A DNA stretch of 13,499 nt from JAAYCB01 sp012744395 (GCA_028703175.1 JAQVNJ010000152.1:1-13499), one strand, 5' to 3'. Positions 7,209 through 13,499 are shown, counted from the first letter of the stretch. The notes: generated from the sequence alone by a model not told the origin. Program-made: numbers and translations.

Positions 7209-8033
7209 CTACTCGGGCGCGATCGTCACCAGCTCGCGCTCGATCGACTCGACGTGCTCCGCCGCAATCGAATCGAATTCCTCGGCAAAGCCGATCAGCA
7301 GGGCCAGATCGCAGAGCCGATTGATCCGCCGCGGCACCCCATGCGAGAGGTCGTGCACCGCCTCCAAGGCCTCTTCCGTGAAGAAGTCGCGAGATGCCCC
7401 CGCAACCCTCAGGCGGTGCCCAACATAGGAGGCCGTCTCCGTAGGCGAAAAGGGGCGCAGAAGACACTTCACGTCGATCCGCTCTTCCAGCTGGGGCGTC
7501 TGATCGAGCGTGGTCAACACCCCCGGCTGCCCGACCAGCAGCAGCGTCGATGCGGGGCGGCCCGCGACCTCGAAGTTCATCAGCAGCCGCAACGCGTCGA
7601 GCGACTCCGCCTCGGTGATCAATTGGGCTTCATCGATCACGACCAGCGTGTGGCGGCCCTCCTCGGCGCTCCGAGCCAGAAGGGTCTGGATTCGCCGCAC
7701 CGACTCGTTCACGCCGGGCGTCCCCGGAACCGCCTCGGTCCGCCCGCTCAGCTCGTCGGCCAGGTACGCAAGCAACTCGGACGCCTGCATCTGCGGAAAC
7801 ACGATCTGGGCGACCCGGAACGCCTTCTCCGGGAGCATCGATCGGAGCAGAAGCGCCAGCAGCGACTTGCCCAGCCCTGAAGCGCCCGCAAGCATCGCTC
7901 CGCCGCGCCGGCTCTCCACCGCGTACCGCAGTTTCAGCAGAGCCCCTTGGTGGAACTCGCCCGGATAAAAGTACTTCGGATCGCATCCGGTTTCGAAAGG
8001 CTTCTCGTCAAGTTGCCAATAGGACTCGTACAT
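7209..8033 (-). CDS. GspA/ExeA-type AAA ATPase
   Basis: This 274-aa ATPase opens with the family signature MYESYWQLDEKPFETGCDP. It has Walker A GASGLGKS (50-57), Walker B VVIDEAQ (131-137), a sensor stretch LLLVGQP (165-170), LEERI (182-186) and the lid motif GVPRRINRL (232-240). Relatives include GspA/ExeA, which with GspB helps assemble the type II secretion secretin through the cell wall; the ATPases of XrtA exopolysaccharide loci; and transposition helpers such as TniB. This copy ends after the AAA domain, without the C-terminal TM and peptidoglycan-binding part of long ExeA. The frame extends 8 codons further up, but ATG 8033 fits the family N terminus and has GGAAGG 5 nt upstream. Only 1 bp separates it from the preceding stop, so translation is probably coupled. 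Unlike its neighbour it has an intact P-loop and is probably the energy source of the module (inference). Confidence 0.9.
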   Translation of the reverse strand: MYESYWQLDEKPFETGCDPKYFYPGEFHQGALLKLRYAVESRRGGAMLAGASGLGKSLLALLLRSMLPEKAFRVAQIVFPQMQASELLAYLADELSGRTEAVPGTPGVNESVRRIQTLLARSAEEGRHTLVVIDEAQLITEAESLDALRLLMNFEVAGRPASTLLLVGQPGVLTTLDQTPQLEERIDVKCLLRPFSPTETASYVGHRLRVAGASRDFFTEEALEAVHDLSHGVPRRINRLCDLALLIGFAEEFDSIAAEHVESIERELVTIAPE

Positions 8034-8034
8034 T

Positions 8035-9216
8035 TCAACCTTCCGTGAAGTTTTCAATTACGCCCGCCTCGGCCACTCCAAGCCGTCGGATATGCTGGCG
8101 GAGCATTGCCAGCCGGGGTGCGGACGTCGCCCGCACGTCTTGGACGGTCAGGACCAGGTCCATCCGCTTGGCCAGTTCGCCCGCCAGAACGCCGTTCCGC
8201 CCGCCGGCCGTGAGCGAACTGCCCAGGTCCGCCAGCACCAGGCCGTAGTGCTCCCGAAGGCGTGCCAGAACACAATCGATCGCCTCGTTCTGCGGCAAGT
8301 CCACGGCCTCCTGCGCGTGACTTGCGCAGTAGGGCAACAGGGCGAGGCTTTCGTGGTCCGATTCGGCGACCGCCTCCGCCAACGCAATCTGCCCCAGGGC
8401 CACATCCCGCCAGCCGAAGTCGACTTTCAAGCCGAGCCTCTCGGGCAAGCCGGGATTGACCACGTCGGCGTCGAGCAAGAGCGTCTTGCAGCCGACTTCG
8501 ACGAGCCTCCTGGCCAGCGCCAGCAACACCGTCGTGCAACCTTCGCTCAGGGAAAAACCGGCCAGGCCGACCAGCCTGCTGCCGGATTGGGCGGCGGTTT
8601 GAATCGCATCGGCGACCCGCTTGATCTGCTCGCCGGCCACACGGCACAACCGCTCGCTCGCCTCCGGCCAGGCCACCGCGTCGATCCGCAGACTCGGTTG
8701 AAATGCCTCCGCAACCGGCGGATATCCGGCCCCCGGCCCTTGGCCGCGGTCCCCCGCTTCCGAAGCGGGCCCGCCCGCCAAACCGGTCTGCCGGGCGCCG
8801 TCCGGCTGCTCGGCTTCCAGACGGTCGCCGGCATCCGCGTCGTCCGCCGGGCACGCTCGGCCGTCCGGCGGCGCGGAAACCGCACTGGCTTTAGTGATCG
8901 GGCCGTGCGCCTCGTCCCCCCCGGCGACCGGGGACGGCCAATTCGGATCAAACGGCGGCGAGCCGGCAGCGGCGATCGCCGCAACCATCTCCGAGGCAAT
9001 CTCCGCGCCGCCGGGCTGTCGCCCGTCGATCGGCAACGAAGCCGACTGGCGGATCGCTTCCTCGCCACGCCGCGACTCCTTCCGGGCGGCCGGAGTTCCC
9101 TCCCGTTCCCGCCGGCTCTCGCCAGACGGGTCCGGATCGGCCGAGGGGAAGGGTCGCGATCGGCCTGGTCGCCGCCGCAGGTAGGCCTTAATAAAAGCTT
9201 GGTCGAGCGCGGTCAT
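8035..9216 (-). CDS. ParA/BY-kinase-like P-loop protein with altered Walker A
   Basis: This 393-aa protein has two parts. Residues 1-170 are charged, Pro/Gly/Ala-rich and probably disordered. Residues about 185-390 form a CpsD/CapB-like or ParA/MinD-like domain: Walker A region GLAGFSLSEGCTTVLLALAR (217-236), Walker A' TLLLDADVVNPGLPERLGL (245-263), and a Walker B-like YGLVLADLGSS (324-334). In relatives the P-loop reads (G)EGK(S/T)T; here it is SEGCTT with Cys227 in place of the lysine, so normal ATP hydrolysis is doubtful. I see no C-terminal tyrosine cluster, which argues against an autophosphorylating tyrosine kinase. The ATG lies inside the last 29 bp of the preceding gene without a clear ribosome site, suggesting translational coupling; a later start within the disordered part cannot be excluded. 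Possible role: a non-catalytic scaffold linking the membrane protein upstream to the ATPase downstream (inference). Confidence 0.8.
   Translation of the reverse strand: MTALDQAFIKAYLRRRPGRSRPFPSADPDPSGESRREREGTPAARKESRRGEEAIRQSASLPIDGRQPGGAEIASEMVAAIAAAGSPPFDPNWPSPVAGGDEAHGPITKASAVSAPPDGRACPADDADAGDRLEAEQPDGARQTGLAGGPASEAGDRGQGPGAGYPPVAEAFQPSLRIDAVAWPEASERLCRVAGEQIKRVADAIQTAAQSGSRLVGLAGFSLSEGCTTVLLALARRLVEVGCKTLLLDADVVNPGLPERLGLKVDFGWRDVALGQIALAEAVAESDHESLALLPYCASHAQEAVDLPQNEAIDCVLARLREHYGLVLADLGSSLTAGGRNGVLAGELAKRMDLVLTVQDVRATSAPRLAMLRQHIRRLGVAEAGVIENFTEG
8039..8044 (-). promoter_or_regulatory. Ribosome binding site of the GspA/ExeA-like gene
   Basis: GGAAGG on the minus strand, 5 nt before ATG 8033, embedded in the last codons of the preceding gene. 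It decides the start at 8033 over the in-frame candidate at 8057. Confidence 0.7.
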
Positions 9217-10759
9217 CGTAAGCGGCTCTGCTGTTGGGTTCCTGGATCACGCCGCTCAGTCTTGCGGCACTCGCCTGCGGCGCCGCCGCGCCGCTGTAAT
9301 TCGGCTGGCCCGTCACCGGGGAAGCCAGCTGCGCGGAAGGATACGTGGTCGTCGACGGGTAGGTCGTCGACGGGTAGGCCGCTGCCGGATTGGCCGCCGC
9401 GGCGGAGCGGAAATCGGCCGGTGCCGTGGCGGCCGGATAGGCCCCGCCAGCCTGCACCCCCTGCTGCAACGGCTGCCCAGGATATGCCGCCGGCGCGCCC
9501 CAATCGGTTGTCGCACCGGACGCCGCTGCCTGCGCTGGAGCCGCCGGCCCGGGCGAGAGCGTGCCCACCGCATAGGCCTCGCGCCGCGCGACGGTCGCCT
9601 CGGCCGCCGCTGAAAATGAGCCAACCGGCGCCTGCCTGGCGAACGCTCCGGTGGCCGGCTGCTCGCCCGCAAGCGGCTTGGCCGCGGCGGGGTATTGTCC
9701 GGGGGATGCCGTCGATGGGTAGGAGGCCGCTGGCTGGGAGGTGTAGGAATTCGCCCGGGTGCTCTCGTAGTGCATCGGGGGTGTCGTCGTGGTTGCCGAG
9801 AGCGGCTGACCTTGGCTTGCGCGAGTCGCCGGCACCGGATAGGCTCCGTAGCCGGGCGAGACCGTATCCGCTTGCGGAACACCGAGCGCTCCGTCCGCCC
9901 CCGGCTGGGACCAGGCAGGAACTTGGGTTGCCGGACCGCTGGTGCCGTACGCGGAGGTCCCGTCGTAGCGGGCCGTGCTCGCCGCGGCCTCGCGCGGTGC
10001 GATCGGCTCGGCCGCACGCGCGGCCGCACCCGGATAGTCGCGGTTGTTCGGCGCCGGGGCCTCACCCTGCGTTCGCCCGCTGCCCCAATTCGGCGAAGAG
10101 GTATTGTCCGAAAACGGCGGATTCATGACAGGCGCCGCCTGCGCCGCCTCGGAGTGCGGGTTCGGCTGGCCGTCCCGGTTGAATCCGCCCGCCGCGTTGC
10201 CCGCGTAAGGCGCGGCTGCCGGGGCGCCGATCCAGTCGGCGGTCGGTGGCGTCGCATTCCACGATCCCGGGACGCCGGGCTCGGCGCTGACCGTCGCCGG
10301 AACGGCCGGACCTTGCGGCCAGGTGCCGGCCTGCTCCCATTGCGAATCGGCGGTGGCGGACCATGACGGCGCCGGGGGAGCGTCCGGAGCCGGCATCTCC
10401 GGCTGCCAGACATTCGGTTCCTCAAGGGCCGTTTCGCTTGTGCTGTTGCCCTTGAGAAAGAAGGGGATCAGCGCGACGGCCAGCAATACCAGGCCGCCGA
10501 AAGCCCAAACCGACGTCGGTATCCCCGATGGCCGAGGACTCCGCCGCTTTGCCCCCTGGCCGTGACTCCGCCGCCTCGAATCGGGCTCGGAATCCCCACG
10601 GCCTTCGCCCTCCAGATCCGGCATCCGTGCCAGAACCTCCGGCGATCGGTCGTAAAACGACTCAGCCGACGCGTCACCCCGACCTCGCGACGGTTCCTGA
10701 ACCGGCTCGGTGGACCATGGGTCCCCTTGCGATCCTTCATAGGGCTGATAATTGTTCAT
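9188..10759 (-). CDS. Pro/Ala-rich single-pass membrane protein, unknown function
   Basis: I do not recognise a family for this 523-aa protein. Residues 1-78 are polar, end in a basic stretch (SRRRSHGQGAKRRSPRPSG) and should be cytoplasmic. One TM helix follows (about 81-102, VWAFGGLVLLAVALIPFFL). The remaining 420 residues are low-complexity Ala/Pro/Ser/Thr/Gly with scattered Tyr and Trp, probably disordered and extracytoplasmic. A short repeat, YPST-TYPST-TTYPS (about 458-471), is encoded by a tandem 15-bp DNA repeat at 9347-9377. No cysteines or catalytic motifs are visible. The frame continues 10 codons upstream, but ATG 10759 has AAGGAAG 5 nt before it. It is first in the operon and its end overlaps the ParA-like gene by 29 bp. 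Its topology recalls GspB/ExeB (short cytoplasmic tail, TM, Pro-rich periplasmic part), the usual partner of GspA/ExeA, but I see no GspB C-terminal domain. Confidence 0.75.
   Translation of the reverse strand: MNNYQPYEGSQGDPWSTEPVQEPSRGRGDASAESFYDRSPEVLARMPDLEGEGRGDSEPDSRRRSHGQGAKRRSPRPSGIPTSVWAFGGLVLLAVALIPFFLKGNSTSETALEEPNVWQPEMPAPDAPPAPSWSATADSQWEQAGTWPQGPAVPATVSAEPGVPGSWNATPPTADWIGAPAAAPYAGNAAGGFNRDGQPNPHSEAAQAAPVMNPPFSDNTSSPNWGSGRTQGEAPAPNNRDYPGAAARAAEPIAPREAAASTARYDGTSAYGTSGPATQVPAWSQPGADGALGVPQADTVSPGYGAYPVPATRASQGQPLSATTTTPPMHYESTRANSYTSQPAASYPSTASPGQYPAAAKPLAGEQPATGAFARQAPVGSFSAAAEATVARREAYAVGTLSPGPAAPAQAAASGATTDWGAPAAYPGQPLQQGVQAGGAYPAATAPADFRSAAAANPAAAYPSTTYPSTTTYPSAQLASPVTGQPNYSGAAAPQASAARLSGVIQEPNSRAAYDDRARPSFY
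9347..9377. repeat. 15-bp tandem DNA repeat inside the Pro/Ala-rich gene
   Basis: GGTCGTCGACGGGTAG occurs at 9347-9362 and again at 9362-9377 (one shared base), giving a 15-bp period that encodes successive TYPST units. A diverged relative (GTCGATGGGTAGG) lies near 9713. This is a plausible site of slippage length variation. Confidence 0.7.
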
Positions 10760-11013
10760 CGCAACTTCCTTTTTGCGGTTTTCTTCCACCTCGCCACCGC
10801 AGACGAGCCGGCGCGCGGCGGCGTTGTCGATAGCGTTTATCGGCCTCGACTTTTTCGTTCTTGAGGATTACTCAAACCTTGCCGGTTAAAGCAACAGCAA
10901 AAAACAAAAGGAAAATTCATCTTAATTAAGCTGGGAACTTTGGGATGAGAATCTTCGCTGGAGACCCACTCCAACGGGGGGAGCCAGCGGCAGACGCGCC
11001 TGATTGCTCATTA
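10760..11013. other. Leader and promoter region of the three-gene operon
   Basis: There is no gene here. It holds the ribosome site (AAGGAAG, 10765-10771), a TTGAG-GATTA-CTCAA inverted repeat (10861-10875), and the most AT-rich patch of the window (about 10885-10930), ending in the palindrome CTTAATTAAG (10921-10930). I could not find a convincing -35/-10 pair, so the promoter is not placed. Confidence 0.5.
10861..10875. promoter_or_regulatory. Inverted repeat, possible operator
   Basis: TTGAG (10861-10865) and CTCAA (10871-10875) flank GATTA, about 100 bp upstream of the Pro/Ala-rich gene ATG. Size and position fit a dimeric regulator site, but a 5-bp arm is weak evidence. Confidence 0.3.
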
Positions 11014-11064
11014 CTCGTTCCCAAGCTCCAGCTCGGGAACGCTGCGCGCACGCCAGACTCCTCG
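11014..11064. repeat. Palindromic dispersed repeat, left copy
   Basis: A 51-bp segment matches 12124-12174 at 49 of 51 positions. It contains arms CGTTCCCAAGCT (11016-11027) and AGCTCGGGAACG (11030-11041) with a 2-base centre; one base change breaks a pair in this copy. The non-palindromic tail GCTGCGCGCACG…CAGACTCCTCG is shared. The last base is also the first base of the IS66 end. From memory, repeats of the CGTTCCCAAGCTCCAGCTTG type are widespread intergenic elements in several bacterial phyla. Confidence 0.85.
11056..11063. repeat. Left target-site duplication, GACTCCTC
   Basis: GACTCCTC immediately precedes the GTAAGC end and recurs at 12119-12126, one base beyond the right end. The same string also belongs to the host palindromic repeat, which explains the duplication as target sequence. 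Confidence 0.6.
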
Positions 11065-11084
11065 TAAGCGCGCAATACAACCGT

Positions 11085-11289
11085 CCTTGACGGCTGGGTT
11101 ACCTTGGAGGGGTGTGGTTACTTTTCCCTCTCCAAGGGCAGCGTTTTCTGCCCGTGCACGTGGTCGGGTTGACTTGGGCAGAGATCGAGATTCCCGGCGG
11201 GATCAAGATTCGCGTCTCACCGCGGCGAACACGGAGGCGTTGCGGACGGCGATCCTTTCGGCGGGCGATGCGTGTCAGGCGGTGAACCC
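11085..11289. other. Left part of the IS66 remnant before the transposase trace
   Basis: There is no intact gene. A frame ending near 11296 reads LTAANTEALRTAILSAGDACQAVNP, which may be further transposase N-terminal sequence in another frame, but I cannot confirm that. CCTTGGAGGGG (from about 11102) and CCCTCTCCAAGG nearly pair as a hairpin. Confidence 0.35.
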
Positions 11290-11795
11290 ATGCTGAGTCT
11301 GCCCGCCAAGGAAACGCTCGAAGAGACGATCAAGGAACTGATGAACCGGTTGTATGGACGCCGAGCCGTTCCACGCTCAGCCAGATCATCGCCAACAGCG
11401 TCGAGTTGATGCGTCCCCTGGCGCTGCTCGAAACACAGCGGATCCTGGCTTCGGGAGTGGTCAACAACGACGCGGAACGCGACCTCAGGCGAATCGCTGT
11501 CGGAAGAAAGAACTGGTTGTTCGTGGGAAGCCGGAACGGCGGCGAGCGTACAGCCGTGATCCTCACGGTGGTCGCCAGCGCTCACCGGCACGACCTCGAC
11601 GTCTGGGCCTACCTCCGCGACGTTCTCCAGCGTCTGGCCGAAGGCGAGGACAATCTGGAAGTCCTGCTGCCGGACGTCTGGAAGGCAAGTCATCCGGAGC
11701 ACGTCCGCACGTTCCGCGAAGAGGAAAGAAAGTACTGTGCCGACCAGCGGCACGATCGGACAGCCCAGCGACGACTGCAAGCAGTCAACTCCTGA
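11290..11795 (+). pseudogene. IS66-family transposase (TnpC) remnant
   Basis: Three pieces of an IS66 transposase are joined by deletions. Piece 1 (11290 to about 11362, one frame) reads LEETIKELMNRLYGRR, the N-terminal helix that precedes the …GRRSE motif. Piece 2 (about 11361-11430, another frame) reads PSRSTLSQIIANSVELMRPLALL, from the region before the catalytic core. Piece 3, in frame with piece 2, is the C-terminal end: VVNNDAERDLRRIAVGRKNWLFVGSRNGGERTA…YLRDVLQRL…LLPDVWKASHPEHV, holding the last catalytic glutamate (in DAER) and ending at TGA 11793-11795. The zinc-finger part and both catalytic aspartates are missing, so it cannot be an active transposase. An intact protein would be several hundred residues longer. 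Confidence 0.85.
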
Positions 11796-12096
11796 AGTCG
11801 GCCCAAGCCGGTATCGATCCCTTGCTGACGGGCCCAAACCCTCAAAGCTGTCGAACAGGACGACGAATTGGCCGGCCGTCCCTCGCCCGCCTTCTCATCT
11901 TCGACGAGTCTTCCTGGGGGCTGGTTGAAGGCCCCACGTCCGGACTGAGTCCCCTGTCAGCGTCCTTGCCAGCGCGCCCTGCGGCGCGTGAGCGTTGAAT
12001 CCGCCGCAGAAGACGCCCGTCGAGCGTTCCCGGGGACACCTAACTGGCCGAAGTCAAACCAACCCGCACGCCGCGCGCTGCGGAGCCGGCGAGTCA
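11796..12096. other. Right part of the IS66 remnant, non-coding
   Basis: About 300 bp between the transposase stop and the right inverted repeat. I see no recognisable protein in any frame. A GCGCGCC/GGCGCG-type short hairpin lies near 11970. It is probably the element's own non-coding end plus decayed sequence. Confidence 0.4.
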
Positions 12097-12118
12097 ACGG
12101 TCAGATAGCGCGCTTACC

Positions 12119-12126
12119 GACTCCTC
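12119..12126. repeat. Right target-site duplication, GACTCCTC
   Basis: Matches 11056-11063 exactly. One base (C, 12118) lies between it and the CTTAC end of the element; a one-base insertion or an uncertain element boundary explains it. Confidence 0.6.
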
Positions 12127-12174
12127 GTTCCCAAGCTCCAGCTTGGGAACGCTGCGCGCACGTCAGACTCCTCG
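12124..12174. repeat. Palindromic dispersed repeat, right copy
   Basis: The arms CGTTCCCAAGCT (12126-12137) and AGCTTGGGAACG (12140-12151) are perfect 12-bp complements around CC. The rest matches the left copy. It ends 5 bp from the M48 stop codon, so in the M48 transcript it would form a strong 3' hairpin and could act as a terminator or stabiliser. Confidence 0.85.
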
Positions 12175-12179
12175 CCCCA

Positions 12180-13499
12180 TCACGCACGCGGAATAGTGAT
12201 CGGGGTGGGGCACTCCAGAACGGCCGCGACCGCCCGCACGAGCTCTCGTTCGCGCGTGGTGACCTGCTGGTCGGCTGTCACACAGATGCGGCAGGCTTCG
12301 AGAATCTTCTGTCGAATCGGGATCGAGACCTTGGCCAACTCGACCAGCGACTGATCGAACGTTTGCAGGGAGCAGGCCTGGCGTGGAGGAAAGGCGCCGG
12401 AGATGTCGAGGTACTGCATGCTCGCCTGAAAAGCCGCTTCGGCTTGCTGCTCCTGGCTATGTCCGGCGTGAGCCAAGGTCCCCAAGACCACCGCCAGGTG
12501 ATGCCCCAATTGTCCAAGCCCGTAGTATTGCGGGCGGGCGGATTTGCGCAGACCGAAATGCGCATCCAAGGTCCACAGGACCATCTTTTGTAGGGTGTAT
12601 TCAAACAGGTCGATCCGGTCGTCGGCCTTGACGAGCGCGTCGATGTTCTTGGCAAATCTGCCGTACTGCTCGGGCGAGAGTTCCTTCAGAGCGGGGATCG
12701 TCATGTCGGCAAGGGGAATCCTCGCATCGGCGGGCAACTGGTCGATTCTCGCTCCCAGGCGAAGCGTCTCCTTGTAAGAGAGGGGCTCGGCCCGCTGCTG
12801 GAGCGCTGCGAGCTGCCTCTGGCGAATCTGCTCGTTCCGGTCCAAGAGCAGACCGTAGATGATTGCCCGGGCGCCGTAGGGTTCGTGCGCCGATTGGACG
12901 ACGGGATCGGGCAGCAGATCGATAATCGCCGCGGCATAGAGAATCTGCTCCATGCCCGCGCCGAAGCCGCCCCCGGCCGCCCCGGAAATCGTCCGGCCAA
13001 TCATCCGCCCCGGCATCGGGGCCGGCTGGGCGGGCTTCGGCCCCGGCTCGGGCGACGCCGGCCGCTCCTGCCGTTTCACTTCGGGAAACCGCCCGTCGAA
13101 ACTCGGGTCGATCCGTCGAATCCGCTCGGCCAACGGCGGATGCGTGCTGAACCAGTTGAGCGACATTCCTCCAAAAACGTCGCCGAAGAACATGTGCCCG
13201 ACCTCGCCGGCGCGGACGTCGCCGATCCGCGAACCCTGGGACAGCCCGCCAATCTTCTTCAGCGCTCCGGCAATCCCGTCAGGCAGCCGCGTGAACTGCA
13301 CCGCCGAGGCATCGGCCAGGAATTCCCTCTGGCGCGAAACAGCGCTCTTGATGAGCCGGCCGAAGAACAGCCCCACACTGCCGATCGCGATCAGCCCCAG
13401 CCCGAAAAGCAGCACCGCCCCGGCGCCCCCTTTCCGGTTCGAGCTGGAATGGCCGCCGCTGCGGAGGACGTAGTACCCGACGATCGCCAGCAGCAGAAT
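12180..13499 (-). CDS. M48-family zinc metallopeptidase, N terminus beyond window
   Basis: The frame is open to the window edge, so the 5' end is missing; 439 residues are visible. They start in a hydrophobic stretch (ILLLAIVGYYV), followed by a TM helix (about 29-48), then SRQREFLADASAV, whose E59 (ExxAD motif) is the third zinc ligand of M48/HtpX peptidases, and STHPPLAERIRRIDPSFDG (about 118-136), the family's typical end. The HExxH site must lie in the missing part. After it comes an extension of about 300 residues not found in HtpX: a Pro-rich linker, a helical region, and segments VKADDRIDLFEYTLQKMV and CRICVTADQQVTTRERELVRAVAAVLECPTP, which resemble TerB-like domains (acidic AD…E repeats). 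The likely role is membrane protein quality control, with the extension as a regulatory or docking domain (inference). GTG 13415 is an internal codon, not the true start. Confidence 0.9.
   Translation of the reverse strand: MLLLAIVGYYVLRSGGHSSSNRKGGAGAVLLFGLGLIAIGSVGLFFGRLIKSAVSRQREFLADASAVQFTRLPDGIAGALKKIGGLSQGSRIGDVRAGEVGHMFFGDVFGGMSLNWFSTHPPLAERIRRIDPSFDGRFPEVKRQERPASPEPGPKPAQPAPMPGRMIGRTISGAAGGGFGAGMEQILYAAAIIDLLPDPVVQSAHEPYGARAIIYGLLLDRNEQIRQRQLAALQQRAEPLSYKETLRLGARIDQLPADARIPLADMTIPALKELSPEQYGRFAKNIDALVKADDRIDLFEYTLQKMVLWTLDAHFGLRKSARPQYYGLGQLGHHLAVVLGTLAHAGHSQEQQAEAAFQASMQYLDISGAFPPRQACSLQTFDQSLVELAKVSIPIRQKILEACRICVTADQQVTTRERELVRAVAAVLECPTPITIPRA

Larger units (their letters stand above)
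11064..12117 (+). mobile_element. Internally deleted IS66-family element with both ends
   Basis: The left end, GTAAGCGCGCAATACAACCGT (11064-11084), and the right end read inward, GTAAGCGCGCTATCTGACCGT (12117-12097), agree at 17 of 21 positions. Both start GTAAGC, as IS66-family inverted repeats do. An 8-bp direct repeat, GACTCCTC, flanks the element (11056-11063 and 12119-12126, with one extra C at 12118); IS66 elements make 8-bp target duplications. At 1054 bp it is well short of a full element and its only coding content is the broken transposase at 11290-11795. With both ends present it might still be mobilised by a related transposase elsewhere. Confidence 0.8.

Noticed and set aside
8035..9216. 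Calling the ParA-like protein a tyrosine kinase (CpsD/Wzc type)
   Set aside because: The P-loop lysine is missing and there is no C-terminal tyrosine cluster or Wzz-type partner, so an active BY-kinase is not supported.
8092..10128. Plus-strand open frame (about 680 codons) opposite the ParA-like and Pro/Ala-rich genes
   Set aside because: Antisense frame in GC-rich low-complexity DNA with no recognisable protein features. The minus-strand genes have ribosome sites, a TM helix and P-loop-fold motifs.
11217..11837. 206-codon minus-strand frame across the IS66 remnant
   Set aside because: It is antisense to the transposase remnant, whose C-terminal motifs (GRKNWLF, LLPDVW) are clear on the plus strand.
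11354..11998. 214-codon plus-strand frame across the IS66 remnant
   Set aside because: It is in a different frame from the recognisable transposase pieces and shows no family motifs.

Overview
The window is GC-rich bacterial DNA, most likely from a planctomycete. Three things point there. The Ser/Thr kinase has the N-terminal region I associate with planctomycete kinases (…LLTRWQADKLLEGRHKGFFVGKY just before the kinase fold). Short CCCGACGCGTAAGC-type repeats lie between genes. Several regulators are Ser/Thr-phosphorylation proteins carrying membrane anchors. The assignment rests on recognition, not on a database search. Every intact gene is on the minus strand; the only plus-strand coding trace is a decayed transposase.

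Layout from left to right. A 25-bp tandem repeat array (14-138) lies downstream of ftsH (286-2292), which encodes the membrane AAA+ zinc protease. A 422-bp gap with two more copies of the repeat separates ftsH from a membrane-anchored Ser/Thr protein kinase (2715-4226). Next comes a likely two-gene operon: a response regulator fused to an RsbW-like GHKL ATPase domain (5876-6820), followed after 25 bp by a PP2C phosphatase with a membrane hairpin (4525-5850). After a 388-bp gap with a plausible promoter comes a tightly packed three-gene operon: a Pro/Ala-rich single-pass membrane protein (9188-10759), a ParA/BY-kinase-like protein whose P-loop lysine is replaced by cysteine (8035-9216), and a GspA/ExeA-type AAA ATPase (7209-8033).

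The region 11064-12117 is an internally deleted IS66-family element. It keeps 21-bp imperfect inverted ends starting GTAAGCGCGC and is flanked by an 8-bp repeat, GACTCCTC. It sits exactly at the junction of two 47-bp units of a palindromic repeat, so the pre-insertion site can be reconstructed as a tandem pair. The window ends inside an M48-family zinc metallopeptidase gene (12180-13499, N terminus missing) with a long C-terminal extension that looks TerB-like.

Functional reading (inference): FtsH and the M48 protein suggest membrane protein quality control. The kinase, the phosphatase and the REC-GHKL protein are candidates for one phospho-signalling circuit. The three-gene operon is the least explained part: a membrane protein with a disordered extracytoplasmic tail and two P-loop-fold partners, one apparently unable to hydrolyse ATP normally. 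It recalls GspA/GspB or exopolysaccharide-locus ATPase pairs, but the usual partner genes are absent from this window.
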